Program-made: the position numbers and the translations under genes
NCBI RefSeq assembly: GCF_009729855.1
Contig: NZ_WODA01000002.1
Location: 124,001-188,000 of the forward strand
Reading direction: 5' to 3'
Length of the DNA: 64,000 bases
Origin: Agromyces luteolus
GTDB lineage: Bacteria; Actinomycetota; Actinomycetes; Actinomycetales; Microbacteriaceae
Shown here: piece by piece, positions 1-10,391 of the stretch
How the letters are laid out: every line of letters starts with the position of its first letter
How positions within the stretch are numbered: the stretch's first letter is position 1
Notes under the pieces: model-generated
Told to the model about the DNA's origin: nothing
The model's input: only the letters and a program-made list of their open reading frames with translations
Database searches by the model: none

Positions 1-324
1 GTCGCGGGCGGCGGTGCGGTCGAGGAGCTGGTCGGGAATCGCCCACGACTGCGTCGGGAACTCGGCGCGCAGCGACCCGACGGCCGCCGTCGAGACGACC
101 GCGCGCACGCCGAGGTCGGCGAGCGCCCACGCGTTCGCGCGCGCGTTGATGCGGTGCGGCGGGATCGTGTGGCCGTCGCCGTGCCGCGCGAGGAAGACGA
201 CCGCACGGCCGCCGAGCTCACCCGAGGTGACGGCGGCCGTGCCGAACGGCGTGGCGTGCTCGCGCGCCTCGCCGTCGATCAGTGCGGCGAGTCCCGTGCC
301 CCCGATGACCCCCACCGTGTCCAT
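1..324 (-). CDS. mtnP: S-methyl-5'-thioadenosine phosphorylase family, partial (C-terminal part outside window)
   Basis: The family phosphorolyses 5'-methylthioadenosine in methionine salvage, or a related purine nucleoside. Only the first 108 residues are visible. Seen: the phosphate-binding IGGTGL loop at residues 7-12, RHGDGHTIPPHRIN at 47-60, then ARANAWAL, VSTAAVGSLR and IPDQLLDRT in the order usual for the family. The RHG-GH-PPH block fits the MTA phosphorylase group better than other purine nucleoside phosphorylases, but the C-terminal specificity loop is missing, so the substrate is not settled. A CAGGGT hexamer six bases before the ATG would suit a leaderless start. Confidence 0.85.
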   Translation of the reverse strand, partial: MDTVGVIGGTGLAALIDGEAREHATPFGTAAVTSGELGGRAVVFLARHGDGHTIPPHRINARANAWALADLGVRAVVSTAAVGSLRAEFPTQSWAIPDQLLDRTAARD

Positions 325-418
325 GGCTCAACCCTGCCCGTCCCCCCTGCGCCGGATCGAGGAGGTTCCTTACGATCCGGTGACGCGGCGGCATCGCGTC
401 GGCGTGCGCGTCGTCACG

Positions 419-895
419 TCATCCTCTGCGGTTCATGCGCCGCACGCGCTCCTTCGCGGTCGTGCGTGCGCGATCCTGGTCGGTGGGCGTCGTGATGGTC
501 GCGAACAGCGTGCGGAACCCGCTCACGATCGCCATGTTCGAGGGCCGCTTCACCTGCTTGCGCTGGCGCTCGATGGACTTCGCGGCTCCGCCCGTGCGCG
601 ACGCGTCGGCCGACGACGCCCGCCCGCCCGCGGTGCCGTAGCGGACCGCGACCCGCTCGAGCCGCGCCGACGAGCGCCTGGCGGCACGCCGGGCCGCGTA
701 CGGCACGCGATCGGCCTCGCGCTTGACGATGACGATGCGGCGCTTCTCGGCCGAGGCCGCCGACTTCACGCGCGACTTCGCCGGCTCGGGCAGCGACGAC
801 GCGAGCTTGCGCGCCTCCTTCTCCGCCCGTTCGGCCTCCTTCACCGCGCGCTTCGCCGCACGGCGGGCGTCGCGGTCGGCAGCGGTCTTCGGCAT
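419..895 (-). CDS. Hypothetical basic, coiled-coil-like protein
   Basis: I do not recognise this 158-residue protein. The N-terminal 50 residues are almost only Ala, Lys, Arg and Glu, suggesting a charged helix or coiled coil; a mixed region follows, and the C-terminus (about 125-158) contains GFRTLFATITTPTDQDRAR, which looks like a short conserved domain. There is no signal peptide or membrane segment. The internal ATG was chosen because AGGGGG lies just upstream; the reading frame stays open further upstream but that part has no protein-like composition. Conservation in the frame and the strongly basic charge allow nucleic-acid binding, but nothing shows it. Confidence 0.6.
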   Translation of the reverse strand: MPKTAADRDARRAAKRAVKEAERAEKEARKLASSLPEPAKSRVKSAASAEKRRIVIVKREADRVPYAARRAARRSSARLERVAVRYGTAGGRASSADASRTGGAAKSIERQRKQVKRPSNMAIVSGFRTLFATITTPTDQDRARTTAKERVRRMNRRG

Positions 896-1006
896 GCGTC
901 CCCCTCGCGTGTCGGACGGGCGGCCCCGATCGGGCGCCCTCTCGGGAGAGTACGCCGCGAGGCATCCGACCCCAACCCCTTGACGGTCCGACCGGGCCGC
1001 GCAACC

Positions 1007-1012
1007 TAGGAT
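1007..1012 (+). promoter_or_regulatory. -10 box TAGGAT of the TetR gene, leaderless type
   Basis: TAGGAT ends seven bases before the ATG of the TetR gene, so transcription would start at or next to the start codon. No convincing -35 at normal spacing. Confidence 0.5.
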
Positions 1013-1019
1013 CGATGAC

Positions 1020-1619
1020 ATGGCACGGCGGGGGTCGTACGCGAAGGGCGTCGCGAAGCGCGAGGAGATCCTCACGTCCGCGCTCGAGGTCATCGCGCGC
1101 GAGGGGTACGGCCGGGCGTCGGTGCGCGAGCTCGCCGAGGCCGTCGGGCTCAGCCAGGCCGGCCTGCTGCACTACTTCGGCACCAAGGAGGAGCTCTTCG
1201 CCGCCGTGCTCCGCAAGCGCGACGAGGCCGACCTCGCGCGCTCCGAGGACGAGACCGGCACGAGGTCCGTGTTCGAGGGGTTCCGGCAGACGATCGGCCG
1301 CAACGCCGACGTCCCCGGCCTCATCCAGCTCTACGTGCGCCTGTCGGCCGAGGCGACGGATGCCGCGCATCCGGCGCACGCGTTCTTCACCGAGCGGACG
1401 CGGGCCTTCCGCGAGACCGTGGCCGGCGACATCCGCCGGATGCAGGCCGAGGGCACCGCCCGCGCCGATGTCGACGCCGAGCAGGCGGCCATGCTCCTGC
1501 TCGCGGCGGCCGACGGCCTGCAGGTCCAGTGGCTCACGGACCCCACGATCGACATGGCCGAGCACGTCGCGACGCTGCTCCGCCTGCTCGAGCCGCCCGC
1601 CGCTCCGGCCGACGCCTGA
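1020..1619 (+). CDS. TetR/AcrR family transcriptional regulator
   Basis: A one-component repressor of 199 residues. The helix-turn-helix occupies about residues 15-60, with VRELAEAVGLSQAGLLHYFG (35-54) as recognition region, followed by TKEELFAAVL. The C-terminal ligand domain is helical and of usual size. The gene is followed after 14 bases by a carboxylesterase gene on the same strand, so the two are probably one transcript and the regulator probably answers to a substrate or product of the esterase. The start is fixed by the leaderless -10 box. The inducer cannot be read from the sequence. Confidence 0.88.
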   Translation: MARRGSYAKGVAKREEILTSALEVIAREGYGRASVRELAEAVGLSQAGLLHYFGTKEELFAAVLRKRDEADLARSEDETGTRSVFEGFRQTIGRNADVPGLIQLYVRLSAEATDAAHPAHAFFTERTRAFRETVAGDIRRMQAEGTARADVDAEQAAMLLLAAADGLQVQWLTDPTIDMAEHVATLLRLLEPPAAPADA

Positions 1620-1633
1620 CCGAAGGAGACACC

Positions 1634-3172
1634 GTGCCCGATCCCGCGCCCACCGTCGAGGCCATGACGCGGGCGGGCGCAGTGCGCGGGAGGTGGCGGG
1701 GCGAGCCGGGTGCGCCCGGGGCGTCGGCGGCGTTCCTCGGCATCCCATTCGCCGAACCGCCCGTCGGCGAGCTCCGATTCGCCCCGCCCGAGCCCGCGCG
1801 GCCCTGGGAGGGCGTGCGGGACGCGCTCGAGCACGGGCCCACGCCGCAGCGCGGCGACCCCGGTGCCACGATCATCCCCGAGCCGTCGGTGCCGGGCGAG
1901 GCGACGCTCAACGTGGACGTGTTCACGCCGGCGCCGGGGCCGGCCGGTGCCGGCGCCGGTGCCGAGGGCCTGCCGGTGCTGGTCTGGTTCCACGGCGGCG
2001 GCTACGTCGCCGGTTCGCCCGCGAGCCCCTGGTACGACGGCCGGACGTTCAACCGCGACGGCGTCGTCACGGTCAACGTGTCGTATCGGCTGGGCTTCGA
2101 CGGGTTCGGCTGGATCGAGGGCGCACCCGCGAACCGCGGCGTGCTCGACTGGCTGCTGGCACTCGAATGGGTGCGCGACAACGTCGCGGCGTTCGGCGGC
2201 GACCCGGGACGCGTGACCGTCGCCGGGCAGTCCGCGGGCGGCGGAGCCGTGCTCACCCTGCTCGGGATGCCGCGTGCGCGGGGCCTGTTCCACCGCGTGT
2301 GGGCGGCCTCCCCGGCCGTCGCCGACGTGTCGCGGGACCGCGCGAAAGCGCTCGCGCGCCGGATCGGCGAGCTCGGCGGCATCCGTCCCGACCTCGACGG
2401 GCTGCGCTCGCTGTCGGAGGAGCGGGTGCGGCAGCTGCAGCGCGAGGCTCTCCGCGCGGCGCGCGGGACCCGGGGCGGCGGTGCGCAGCTCGTGGCCGAC
2501 GGCCTCCCGATCGGACCCGTCGTCGACGGCGACCTGCTGCCGGCGACCACGACGTCGTCGCTCGCGTCGGGTGTCGGCGCGTCCGTGCCGCTCGTGCTCG
2601 GCACCACCGACGACGAGTTCTCGGCGGCGTTCCGCGCGGCGGCCGGGCGGCTCCGGTGGGTGCCGCGGAAGTCCGCGCTGAAGCGCCTCGGACTCGCCGA
2701 ACCGCGCCGCTCGGCCTGGCTCGAGGCGAACCGCGGCGAGGGCCTGCACGGCACGGCCGCCGTGCTCGGCCGGTACGTGAGCGATCACGTGTTCCGTGCG
2801 CCGCTCGTGCGCACGGTCGCGGCGCGCGAGCTCGGTGCGACCGTGGCCGCGACGGATGGCGCGGCGCCCGCCGCCACGTGGGCGTACCGCTTCTCATGGC
2901 GCTCGCCCGTGTCCGGCGCGGCCGTGCACTGCCTCGACGTCCCGTTCCTGTTCGACGTCCTGCCCGAGGGGCACGTTCCCGCGGTCGCGGGCGTGCGCCC
3001 ACCGCAGGGCCTCGCCGACCGGCTGCACGCCGACGTCGTCGCGTTCGTCCGCGGCGCCGACCCCGCCTGGCCGACCGCCGCGGGCGAGGCGTTCCCGGCG
3101 CGGCTCTACGGTTCGACGATCGCGACGATGCCCGACGCCTACGCCTCGGCCCGGCCGCTCGCGGGGGTGTGA
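1634..3172 (+). CDS. Type-B carboxylesterase/lipase family protein
   Basis: Serine hydrolase of the carboxylesterase type B family, 512 residues, the usual length, no signal peptide, so probably cytoplasmic. Seen: oxyanion-hole motif HGGGYVAGS from residue 120, nucleophile elbow GQSAGGG with Ser200, acidic-residue region GTTDDEF, and the histidine motif AVHCLDVPFLF. Together these complete a Ser-Glu/Asp-His triad. GTG start chosen because AAGGAG lies six bases upstream and the frame before it has no protein character. It is co-transcribed with the preceding TetR gene. Family members cleave carboxylic esters or carbamates; the natural substrate is unknown. Confidence 0.88.
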   Translation: MPDPAPTVEAMTRAGAVRGRWRGEPGAPGASAAFLGIPFAEPPVGELRFAPPEPARPWEGVRDALEHGPTPQRGDPGATIIPEPSVPGEATLNVDVFTPAPGPAGAGAGAEGLPVLVWFHGGGYVAGSPASPWYDGRTFNRDGVVTVNVSYRLGFDGFGWIEGAPANRGVLDWLLALEWVRDNVAAFGGDPGRVTVAGQSAGGGAVLTLLGMPRARGLFHRVWAASPAVADVSRDRAKALARRIGELGGIRPDLDGLRSLSEERVRQLQREALRAARGTRGGGAQLVADGLPIGPVVDGDLLPATTTSSLASGVGASVPLVLGTTDDEFSAAFRAAAGRLRWVPRKSALKRLGLAEPRRSAWLEANRGEGLHGTAAVLGRYVSDHVFRAPLVRTVAARELGATVAATDGAAPAATWAYRFSWRSPVSGAAVHCLDVPFLFDVLPEGHVPAVAGVRPPQGLADRLHADVVAFVRGADPAWPTAAGEAFPARLYGSTIATMPDAYASARPLAGV

Positions 3173-3184
3173 CGCGGCGGTCGC

Positions 3185-3748
3185 TCAGCGCCTCGTCTCG
3201 TACCTGGTCAGGATCACGCCGTCGGGGAACGTCCGGGTCTCCAGCAGGGTCAGGTTCACCCAGTCGTCCAACGCCGTGAAGAACGGCATGCCGCCGCCCA
3301 CCAGGACCGGATGGGTGACGACCACGTACTCGTCGATCAGCCCGGCCTTCATGGCCGCTGCGGCGAGGGTGGCACCGGCGATGTCCATGGGGCCGCCGTC
3401 GCCGGCCTTGAGCCGCGTGATCTCGGCGACGGCGTCGCCCGTGACCAGGCGCGCGTTCCAGTCGACCGTGGTGATCGTCGAGGAGAACACGACCTTCGGC
3501 ATGTCCCGCCAGCGACGGGCGTACTCGATCGACGCCGGCGTGGCATCCGGCTGCCGGTCGGCGGTCGGCCAGTGCGAGCTCATCGCCTCCCACAGTCGAC
3601 GCCCGTACAGCGCCAGGCTCGTCGCACCCACCCGGTCGGACCACCACTGGAACAGCTCGTCGCTCGGCACGCTCCAGCCGAGGTCGTCGCCGGGCGCGGC
3701 GACGTAGCCGTCCACGCTCACGTTCATCCCGAAGGTCAACCTGCGCAT
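3185..3748 (-). CDS. Dihydrofolate reductase family protein (RibD C-terminal type)
   Basis: An NADPH-dependent reductase of the RibD_C/DHFR-like fold, 187 residues. Seen: FGMNVSVDGYVA at the N-terminus, LYGRRLWEAM, PKVVFSSTI, IAGATLAAAAM (pyridine nucleotide pocket) and VTHPVLVGGGMPFF near the C-terminus, all family hallmarks. True DHFR and RibD have different partners; this short form is common in actinobacteria with no assigned substrate. It converges with the esterase gene, 12 bases apart. A GACGCT hexamer six bases before the ATG fits a leaderless start. Confidence 0.85.
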   Translation of the reverse strand: MRRLTFGMNVSVDGYVAAPGDDLGWSVPSDELFQWWSDRVGATSLALYGRRLWEAMSSHWPTADRQPDATPASIEYARRWRDMPKVVFSSTITTVDWNARLVTGDAVAEITRLKAGDGGPMDIAGATLAAAAMKAGLIDEYVVVTHPVLVGGGMPFFTALDDWVNLTLLETRTFPDGVILTRYETRR

Positions 3749-3856
3749 GGCTCCAGCGTCCCACGAACCGCCCGCCTCGTCGGTCGCCGCCCGGCGCCCG
3801 CCACCCCCCGAACGGGGCACTTCTCGCGCGCGGCGCCGACCCGTCATGCTGGCGCC

Positions 3857-5110
3857 ATGACGCAGCCCGGCGCCACCGCAGCCCACCTTCCGTCTGAGAG
3901 CACCGCGGCGAACCCGGCAACACGCGCCGACCACGCCGCGCGGATCGTCGATCACCTGTTCGCTCACGGCAGCGCCACGCGCGCCGAACTCGCGGGCGCG
4001 ATCGGCCTCGGCCGCACCGCCGTCTCCGGGCTCGTCGCCCGCATGGTCGACGGGGGCCTGCTCCTCGAGCCCGACACCGGGCGCGACGGGCGCCACGGCC
4101 GACTGCGCCTGGCCATCGCCGACCGACTGCTGCTCACCGCGGGGGTCGCCGCGGACGACGCCGTCGCCGCGCTCGCCGAACTCGACGGCACCGAGGTCGC
4201 CCGCTACGACGAGCCCGTCGCGCTCGCCGACGACGACCCGCGGCCGCCGAGCGCCGCGCCGCTCGACGCACTCGCCGTGGTCGTCGACCGCGCGATCGCC
4301 CAGGCCGAGCGCGAAGGGCGGCGGATCGCCGAGGTCACGCTCGTCGTGCAGGGCGCCGTCGTCGGCGAACCCGCGCTCGTGCTCGGCGACGCGACGCTCG
4401 GACTCGACCCGCTCGACATCACCGGCGCGCTGCGCGCGCGGTCCGAGCGTCTCGCCGGCATCGAGCACGACCTCGTCGCGCCGCCGGCCGTCCGCACGTC
4501 CGCCTCCGCGCGGGCCGCGAGCGCCGCCGACGGACGGCCCGAGGACATCGTGCTGCACATCTCCGGCGACGCGCAGGTCTCCGCGGCGATCGTGGTGCGG
4601 GGCGAGCCCTACTCGGGTGCGCACGGGCTCGCGGCGACGTTCGGCCACCTCCCGATCGTCCCGAACGGCGTGAAGTGCGAATGCGGCCAGCGCGGATGCC
4701 TCGCCACGGTCGCCGCACCCGCCGTCGTGCTCGCCAGGGCCGAACTCGAGGACTTCGAGCTCACCTACGGCCGCAGGGCGGCGATCGCCGAGCTCGTCGA
4801 GCGGATCGCCGCCTCCGAGGATCGCGCCCGCTGGGCGTGGCTCGACGCCGCACTCTGGATCGGGCGAGCGCTGCAGGTCGCCGTTCCGACGATCGACCCC
4901 GACGTGGTCGTCGTCGGCGGATGGTGGGCACCCCTCGCCGACGACATCGACGCGGCGTTCCGCGACAACCGACCGAACCTCGGCGGCGGCGTGCTCGACT
5001 CGATCCCGCGCCTCGTGGCGGGGAGATCCGACGACGACCTCGGCCTCGCGGGCGCCCGCGGTCAGGCGCGCGACGGCCTGCGGTCCTGGTTGGCCTCCGC
5101 CGTCGCCTGA
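3857..5110 (+). CDS. ROK family transcriptional regulator
   Basis: A sugar-responsive regulator of the NagC/XylR type, 417 residues. The winged helix-turn-helix is near residues 28-70 (RAELAGAIGLGRTAVSGLV). The ROK fold follows, with the zinc cluster CECGQRGCLAT (Cys274, Cys276, Cys281). The usual ROK kinase DxGxT phosphate loop after the HTH is replaced by a weak VAADDAV region, so kinase activity is unlikely. The ATG follows a CATGCT hexamer by six bases. The 3' end overlaps the convergent mannosyltransferase gene by 49 bases. No sugar genes adjoin it, so the target is unknown. Confidence 0.85.
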   Translation: MTQPGATAAHLPSESTAANPATRADHAARIVDHLFAHGSATRAELAGAIGLGRTAVSGLVARMVDGGLLLEPDTGRDGRHGRLRLAIADRLLLTAGVAADDAVAALAELDGTEVARYDEPVALADDDPRPPSAAPLDALAVVVDRAIAQAEREGRRIAEVTLVVQGAVVGEPALVLGDATLGLDPLDITGALRARSERLAGIEHDLVAPPAVRTSASARAASAADGRPEDIVLHISGDAQVSAAIVVRGEPYSGAHGLAATFGHLPIVPNGVKCECGQRGCLATVAAPAVVLARAELEDFELTYGRRAAIAELVERIAASEDRARWAWLDAALWIGRALQVAVPTIDPDVVVVGGWWAPLADDIDAAFRDNRPNLGGGVLDSIPRLVAGRSDDDLGLAGARGQARDGLRSWLASAVA

Positions 5111-5874
5111 CGCGTCGGTCGGAACCGGCGCGCGACGCCCCAGGCCGTCACCCGCGCCATCGCCTCGAACACGATCGCCGCGCTCATCTTCGAACGCCCC
5201 CGCTCCCGCTCGACGAAGGTGACCGGTGCCTCGACGACCCGGAGCCCGGCCATCACCGCATGCCACGTCATATCGACCTGGAAGCCGTAGCCCTTGGTGT
5301 GCACGTCGTCGAGGTCCAGCGCGCGCAGCGCGTCGGCGCGATAGACCCGGTACCCGGCCGTCGCATCCTTCACCGGCAGTCCGAGCATCCACCGCGAGTA
5401 GGTGCTTCCGGTCTTCGAGAGCCAGACCCGCCGTCGCGGCCAGTTCACGGCCGAACCGCCCGGCACCCAGCGCGACCCGACGACGACGTCCGGCGCGCGC
5501 CCCGCGGCATCCGTCGTCTCGAGCGCGTCGAGCAGCGTCGGCAGCTGCTCGGGCAGGTGCGACCCGTCGGCGTCGAGCTGCACGATCGGGTCGAACCCGC
5601 GATCGAGCGCCCACTCGAACGCGGCGAGGTACGCGGCGCCGAGCCCCTGCTTCTCGCGCCGGTGCAGCACGTGCAGCGAGGCGTCCGCCGCGGCCATCTC
5701 GTCGGCGAGCTCTCCGGTCCCGTCGGGCGAGCCGTCGTCGACGACGAGCACCGACGCGGTGGGCACCGCGGCGCGCACCCGCGCGACGATCCCCGGCAGG
5801 TTCTCGCGCTCGTCGTACGTGGGGATCACGACGAGAGGTCCGCTCACCGGCTCCTCCTCAGCACGCGACGACAT
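5062..5874 (-). CDS. Family 2 glycosyltransferase, polyprenol monophosphomannose synthase-like
   Basis: Probably transfers mannose from GDP-mannose to polyprenyl phosphate, giving the donor for protein mannosylation and lipoglycans. The 270-residue protein shows the GT-A signatures VVIPTYDERENLPGIV, VDDGSPDGTGE, the DxD metal site QLDADGSHLPEQL, and GYRVYRADALRAL with TKGYGFQVDM further on; this order and lack of membrane spans match the soluble Dpm1/Ppm1 domain. There is no fused acyltransferase, which some actinobacteria have. The last 49 bases overlap the ROK gene tail to tail, and the C-terminal 16 residues are encoded there. Confidence 0.85.
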   Translation of the reverse strand: MSSRAEEEPVSGPLVVIPTYDERENLPGIVARVRAAVPTASVLVVDDGSPDGTGELADEMAAADASLHVLHRREKQGLGAAYLAAFEWALDRGFDPIVQLDADGSHLPEQLPTLLDALETTDAAGRAPDVVVGSRWVPGGSAVNWPRRRVWLSKTGSTYSRWMLGLPVKDATAGYRVYRADALRALDLDDVHTKGYGFQVDMTWHAVMAGLRVVEAPVTFVERERGRSKMSAAIVFEAMARVTAWGVARRFRPTRQATAEANQDRRPSRA

Positions 5875-5917
5875 GTCAGGGCATCGTACCCGGCCGCGGT
5901 GACCGGCCGCGAACCGG

Positions 5918-8433
<2,516 letters not shown>

Positions 8434-8464
8434 GTCGGGCCCGGGCCGCGGGCCGCCGCGGAGG

Positions 8465-8959
8465 TCAGCCCGCGAGCGCCTCGAGCAGCTGCGGCTTCGT
8501 CATGCGCGAGTACCCGGTGACGCCGCGCTCCTTCGCCAGCGCGCGCAGCTCGGGGACCGTGCGGGAAGCGAGGTCGGACGTCGCGGGCTTCGCGCCCGGC
8601 TTCGCCGCGGGCTTCGCACCGGGCTTGGTCGCGGGCTTCCTCGTGGCCGCCGGCTTCGCGGGCGCGGGCGTCGCGTCGCCCGGTGTCGCGGGCGCGGGCG
8701 ACGCAGGCGCGGGCGCCGCAGGCGCGGGCGCCGCACTGCCGGTCGGGGCCTCAGCGGATGCCGCGGACGGCTCGGATGCCGCGGCCGGCGACGCGGTCGA
8801 GTCCGTGCTCGCGGGGGCCGCGGCATCCGTCGTCGTCGTGTCCGTGCGGCGGAGCGTGCGGAGTCGCTCGCGCGTGGCCTGCCCGGCTCGGGCGGCGAGC
8901 TGCTTCGCGGCGCTGAGCGCCTTCGCGGCAGGGTTCTGTTCGGTGTTCGCAGGTGCCAT
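8465..8959 (-). CDS. Small protein with Ala/Pro-rich linker and C-terminal Rho-N/SAP-like domain
   Basis: A 164-residue protein in three parts: a basic N-terminal helix (about 10-40: AKALSAAKQLAARAGQATRE), a long low-complexity Ala/Pro/Thr/Ser linker with PAP and KPA repeats (about 45-130), and a C-terminal 35-residue module TVPELRALAKERGVTGYSRM plus KPQLLEAL that matches the Rho-termination-factor N-terminal / SAP-like fold. Such modules bind nucleic acid; similar small proteins are common in actinobacteria without a proven role. Lys/Pro-Ala repeats resemble histone-like tails, so a nucleoid or RNA-binding role is possible but inferred. Start chosen at the ATG followed by AP-NTEQ; the frame upstream belongs to the neighbour. 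Confidence 0.65.
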   Translation of the reverse strand: MAPANTEQNPAAKALSAAKQLAARAGQATRERLRTLRRTDTTTTDAAAPASTDSTASPAAASEPSAASAEAPTGSAAPAPAAPAPASPAPATPGDATPAPAKPAATRKPATKPGAKPAAKPGAKPATSDLASRTVPELRALAKERGVTGYSRMTKPQLLEALAG

Positions 8960-9015
8960 CGTCGATCCCTCGGGGGTGGGTCGTGCGGGTGGGGTTCTGC
9001 GGAATCGTAGCCGGA

Positions 9016-9879
9016 TCAGCGCCGCAGTTCGAGCGTGCAGCACTTCACGCCGCCGCCGCCGAGCAGCAGCTCGGACAGGTCGACGCCGATCGGCCGGTAG
9101 CCGGCCTCGCGCAGCTGGCGCTCGAATCCGGTCGCGCGCGCGGCGATCACGACGTTGCGCCCGTCGCTGTAGGAGTTGAGGCCCAGCACCGCGGCATCCT
9201 CCTCGGAGACGAGGATCGCGTCGGGGTAGCGCTCGCGCAGGATCTCGAGCGAGGGACCGTCGAACGCGCTCGGCAGGTAGGCGATGTGCTCCTGGCCGGG
9301 GCGGGAGTCGAGCACGGCGATCGCGGTGTCGAGGTGGTAGAAGCTCGGGTTCACGAGCGTCAGCGTGACGACCTCGCGGCCGGTGATGCGGGCGAGCTCG
9401 TCGTGGCTCGAGCCGTCGCTGCGGAAGCCCGTGCCCGCGAGGACCACGTCGCCGACGAGCAGGAAGTCGCCCTCGCCCTCGTTCGTCTCGGCCGGTTCGC
9501 GCACGTCGAAGCCGGCCCGGCGGAACCAGTCCATGTACGCCGGCCCCTCGGCCGCGCGCTGCGCGTGCGTGAACTTCGCGCCGTACGCGATGCCGTCGAT
9601 CACGGTGCCGCCGTTGGCCGCGTAGACCATGTCGGGCAGGCCCTCGACGGGGTCGATCAGGTGCACGTCGAAGCCGAGGCCGACGTACGTGTCGTGCAGC
9701 GTCTGCCACTGCGCGACGGCGAGCGCGGTGTCGGTCGGCTTGGCCGGATCCATCCACGGGTTGATCTGGTACACGACCGTGAAGTGCTCGGGGCGGCACA
9801 TCAGCACGGTCTTCTTCGACGCGGTGCGCTCCGGCGCGGCGGTGGTCGGGGTCGTCTGGGTCTCGATCACGGTCGACAT
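9016..9879 (-). CDS. ddaH: Dimethylargininase-like guanidino-hydrolase (DDAH/amidinotransferase fold)
   Basis: Predicted to hydrolyse a guanidino group of arginine or methylated arginine to citrulline plus an amine. The 287-residue protein has the pentein features of DDAH: MCRPEHFTVVYQINPWMDP after a variable 25-residue start, DMVYAANGGTV, the catalytic His in NPSFYHLDTAI, and a C-terminal catalytic Cys in GGGVKCCTLELRR. Actinobacterial homologues are often linked to ornithine aminotransferase and an Lrp regulator; here an Lrp gene lies 2.4 kb away and arcA/putA follow, but no ornithine aminotransferase gene is in the window. A GAGGAGTGAG Shine-Dalgarno supports the start. Substrate (arginine versus dimethylarginine) is not decided. 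Confidence 0.82.
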   Translation of the reverse strand: MSTVIETQTTPTTAAPERTASKKTVLMCRPEHFTVVYQINPWMDPAKPTDTALAVAQWQTLHDTYVGLGFDVHLIDPVEGLPDMVYAANGGTVIDGIAYGAKFTHAQRAAEGPAYMDWFRRAGFDVREPAETNEGEGDFLLVGDVVLAGTGFRSDGSSHDELARITGREVVTLTLVNPSFYHLDTAIAVLDSRPGQEHIAYLPSAFDGPSLEILRERYPDAILVSEEDAAVLGLNSYSDGRNVVIAARATGFERQLREAGYRPIGVDLSELLLGGGGVKCCTLELRR

Positions 9880-10060
9880 CTCACTCCTCGAATGGGTTCC
9901 GTGGCCGGGCGCGGCGGTACGCCGCCGGCTCGGCCGGTGGGGTGTCGGCGGACCAGGTCGCTCTTTCGAGCCCCGGCGGCGGTGTTCGGATGGCACCGCC
10001 GTCGGGACGCCACCTCCAGTGTGGGCCTCGCGGCCCGCGACTTCTCGGCTTCCCGCACAC

Positions 10061-10161
10061 GATTCCTGCGCGTTGGGCGGCTTCGCGCAACGATCCGAGC
10101 GTGGCGGATGCCGCATCCGCGCGCTTCGCGCGTCGTGGCGGCCCGCACGGGCGCAGGAATC
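10061..10161. repeat. Palindromic repeat family F6, copy 1
   Basis: Arms GATTCCTGCGC and GCGCAGGAATC are perfect 11-base complements about 80 bases apart. The left arm with its flank, CACGATTCCTGCG, recurs with one change (CACGATTTCTGCG) in the palindrome at 13165-13213. The interior contains further smaller palindromes. Confidence 0.6.
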
Positions 10162-10253
10162 CCGCGCGGGCCGCGCACTCGCGCGGGTCGCCGCCCGGGC
10201 TGACTCGGCCGCGCCGCCCGCATCACCCGCCTCACCCGCCTCACCCGCATCGA

Positions 10254-10307
10254 GAGGATGCCGAAACCACCGCTCGCGTCCTCGAGCGGTGCGTTCGGCA
10301 TCTCCTC
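10254..10307. repeat. Long hairpin-forming inverted repeat F7
   Basis: The left arm (GAGGATGCCGAA plus CCACCGCTCG) pairs with the right arm (CGAGCGGTGCG then TTCGGCATCTCCTC) over about 22 base pairs with two small bulges and a six-base loop. Only one copy is in the window. It lies 85 bases upstream of a gene start, so it may act as a terminator for leftward readthrough or as a regulatory stem. Confidence 0.55.
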
Positions 10308-10391
10308 GTTCGAGTTCTTGCGCGGGCGGTCGCGGTGCGCCATCCTGAGCGCAGCCCGATCGCCCTGCACCGGTCGAGCGAGGAGACCCGG

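Larger units (their letters stand above)
9880..10391. other. 512-bp intergenic region with three long inverted repeats, no gene
   Basis: No reading frame with coding character was found in this stretch between ddaH and the next gene. It holds a 101-bp inverted repeat, a 54-bp inverted repeat (both listed separately), a GGCGGTACGCCGCC palindrome near 9911-9924, and a short tandem run of CACCCGC(C/A)T units near 10221-10250. Promoters for the two divergent genes must lie here but no clear -10 was picked. Confidence 0.6.

Noticed and set aside
980-985. TTGACG as -35 box for the first TetR gene
   Set aside because: Spacing to TAGGAT is 21 bases, too long for a normal promoter.
414-1748. Long minus-strand open frame of 444 codons and many others of 300-1600 codons opposite real genes
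   Set aside because: In this GC-rich DNA stop codons are rare in off-frames; the translations are Arg/Pro/Gly-rich without domains and lie opposite clearly coding frames.
9942-10391. N-terminal extension of the gene at 10392 by 150 codons
   Set aside because: The extension covers several inverted repeats and a tandem CACCCGC run, with no protein-like composition, and AGGAG precedes the later ATG.
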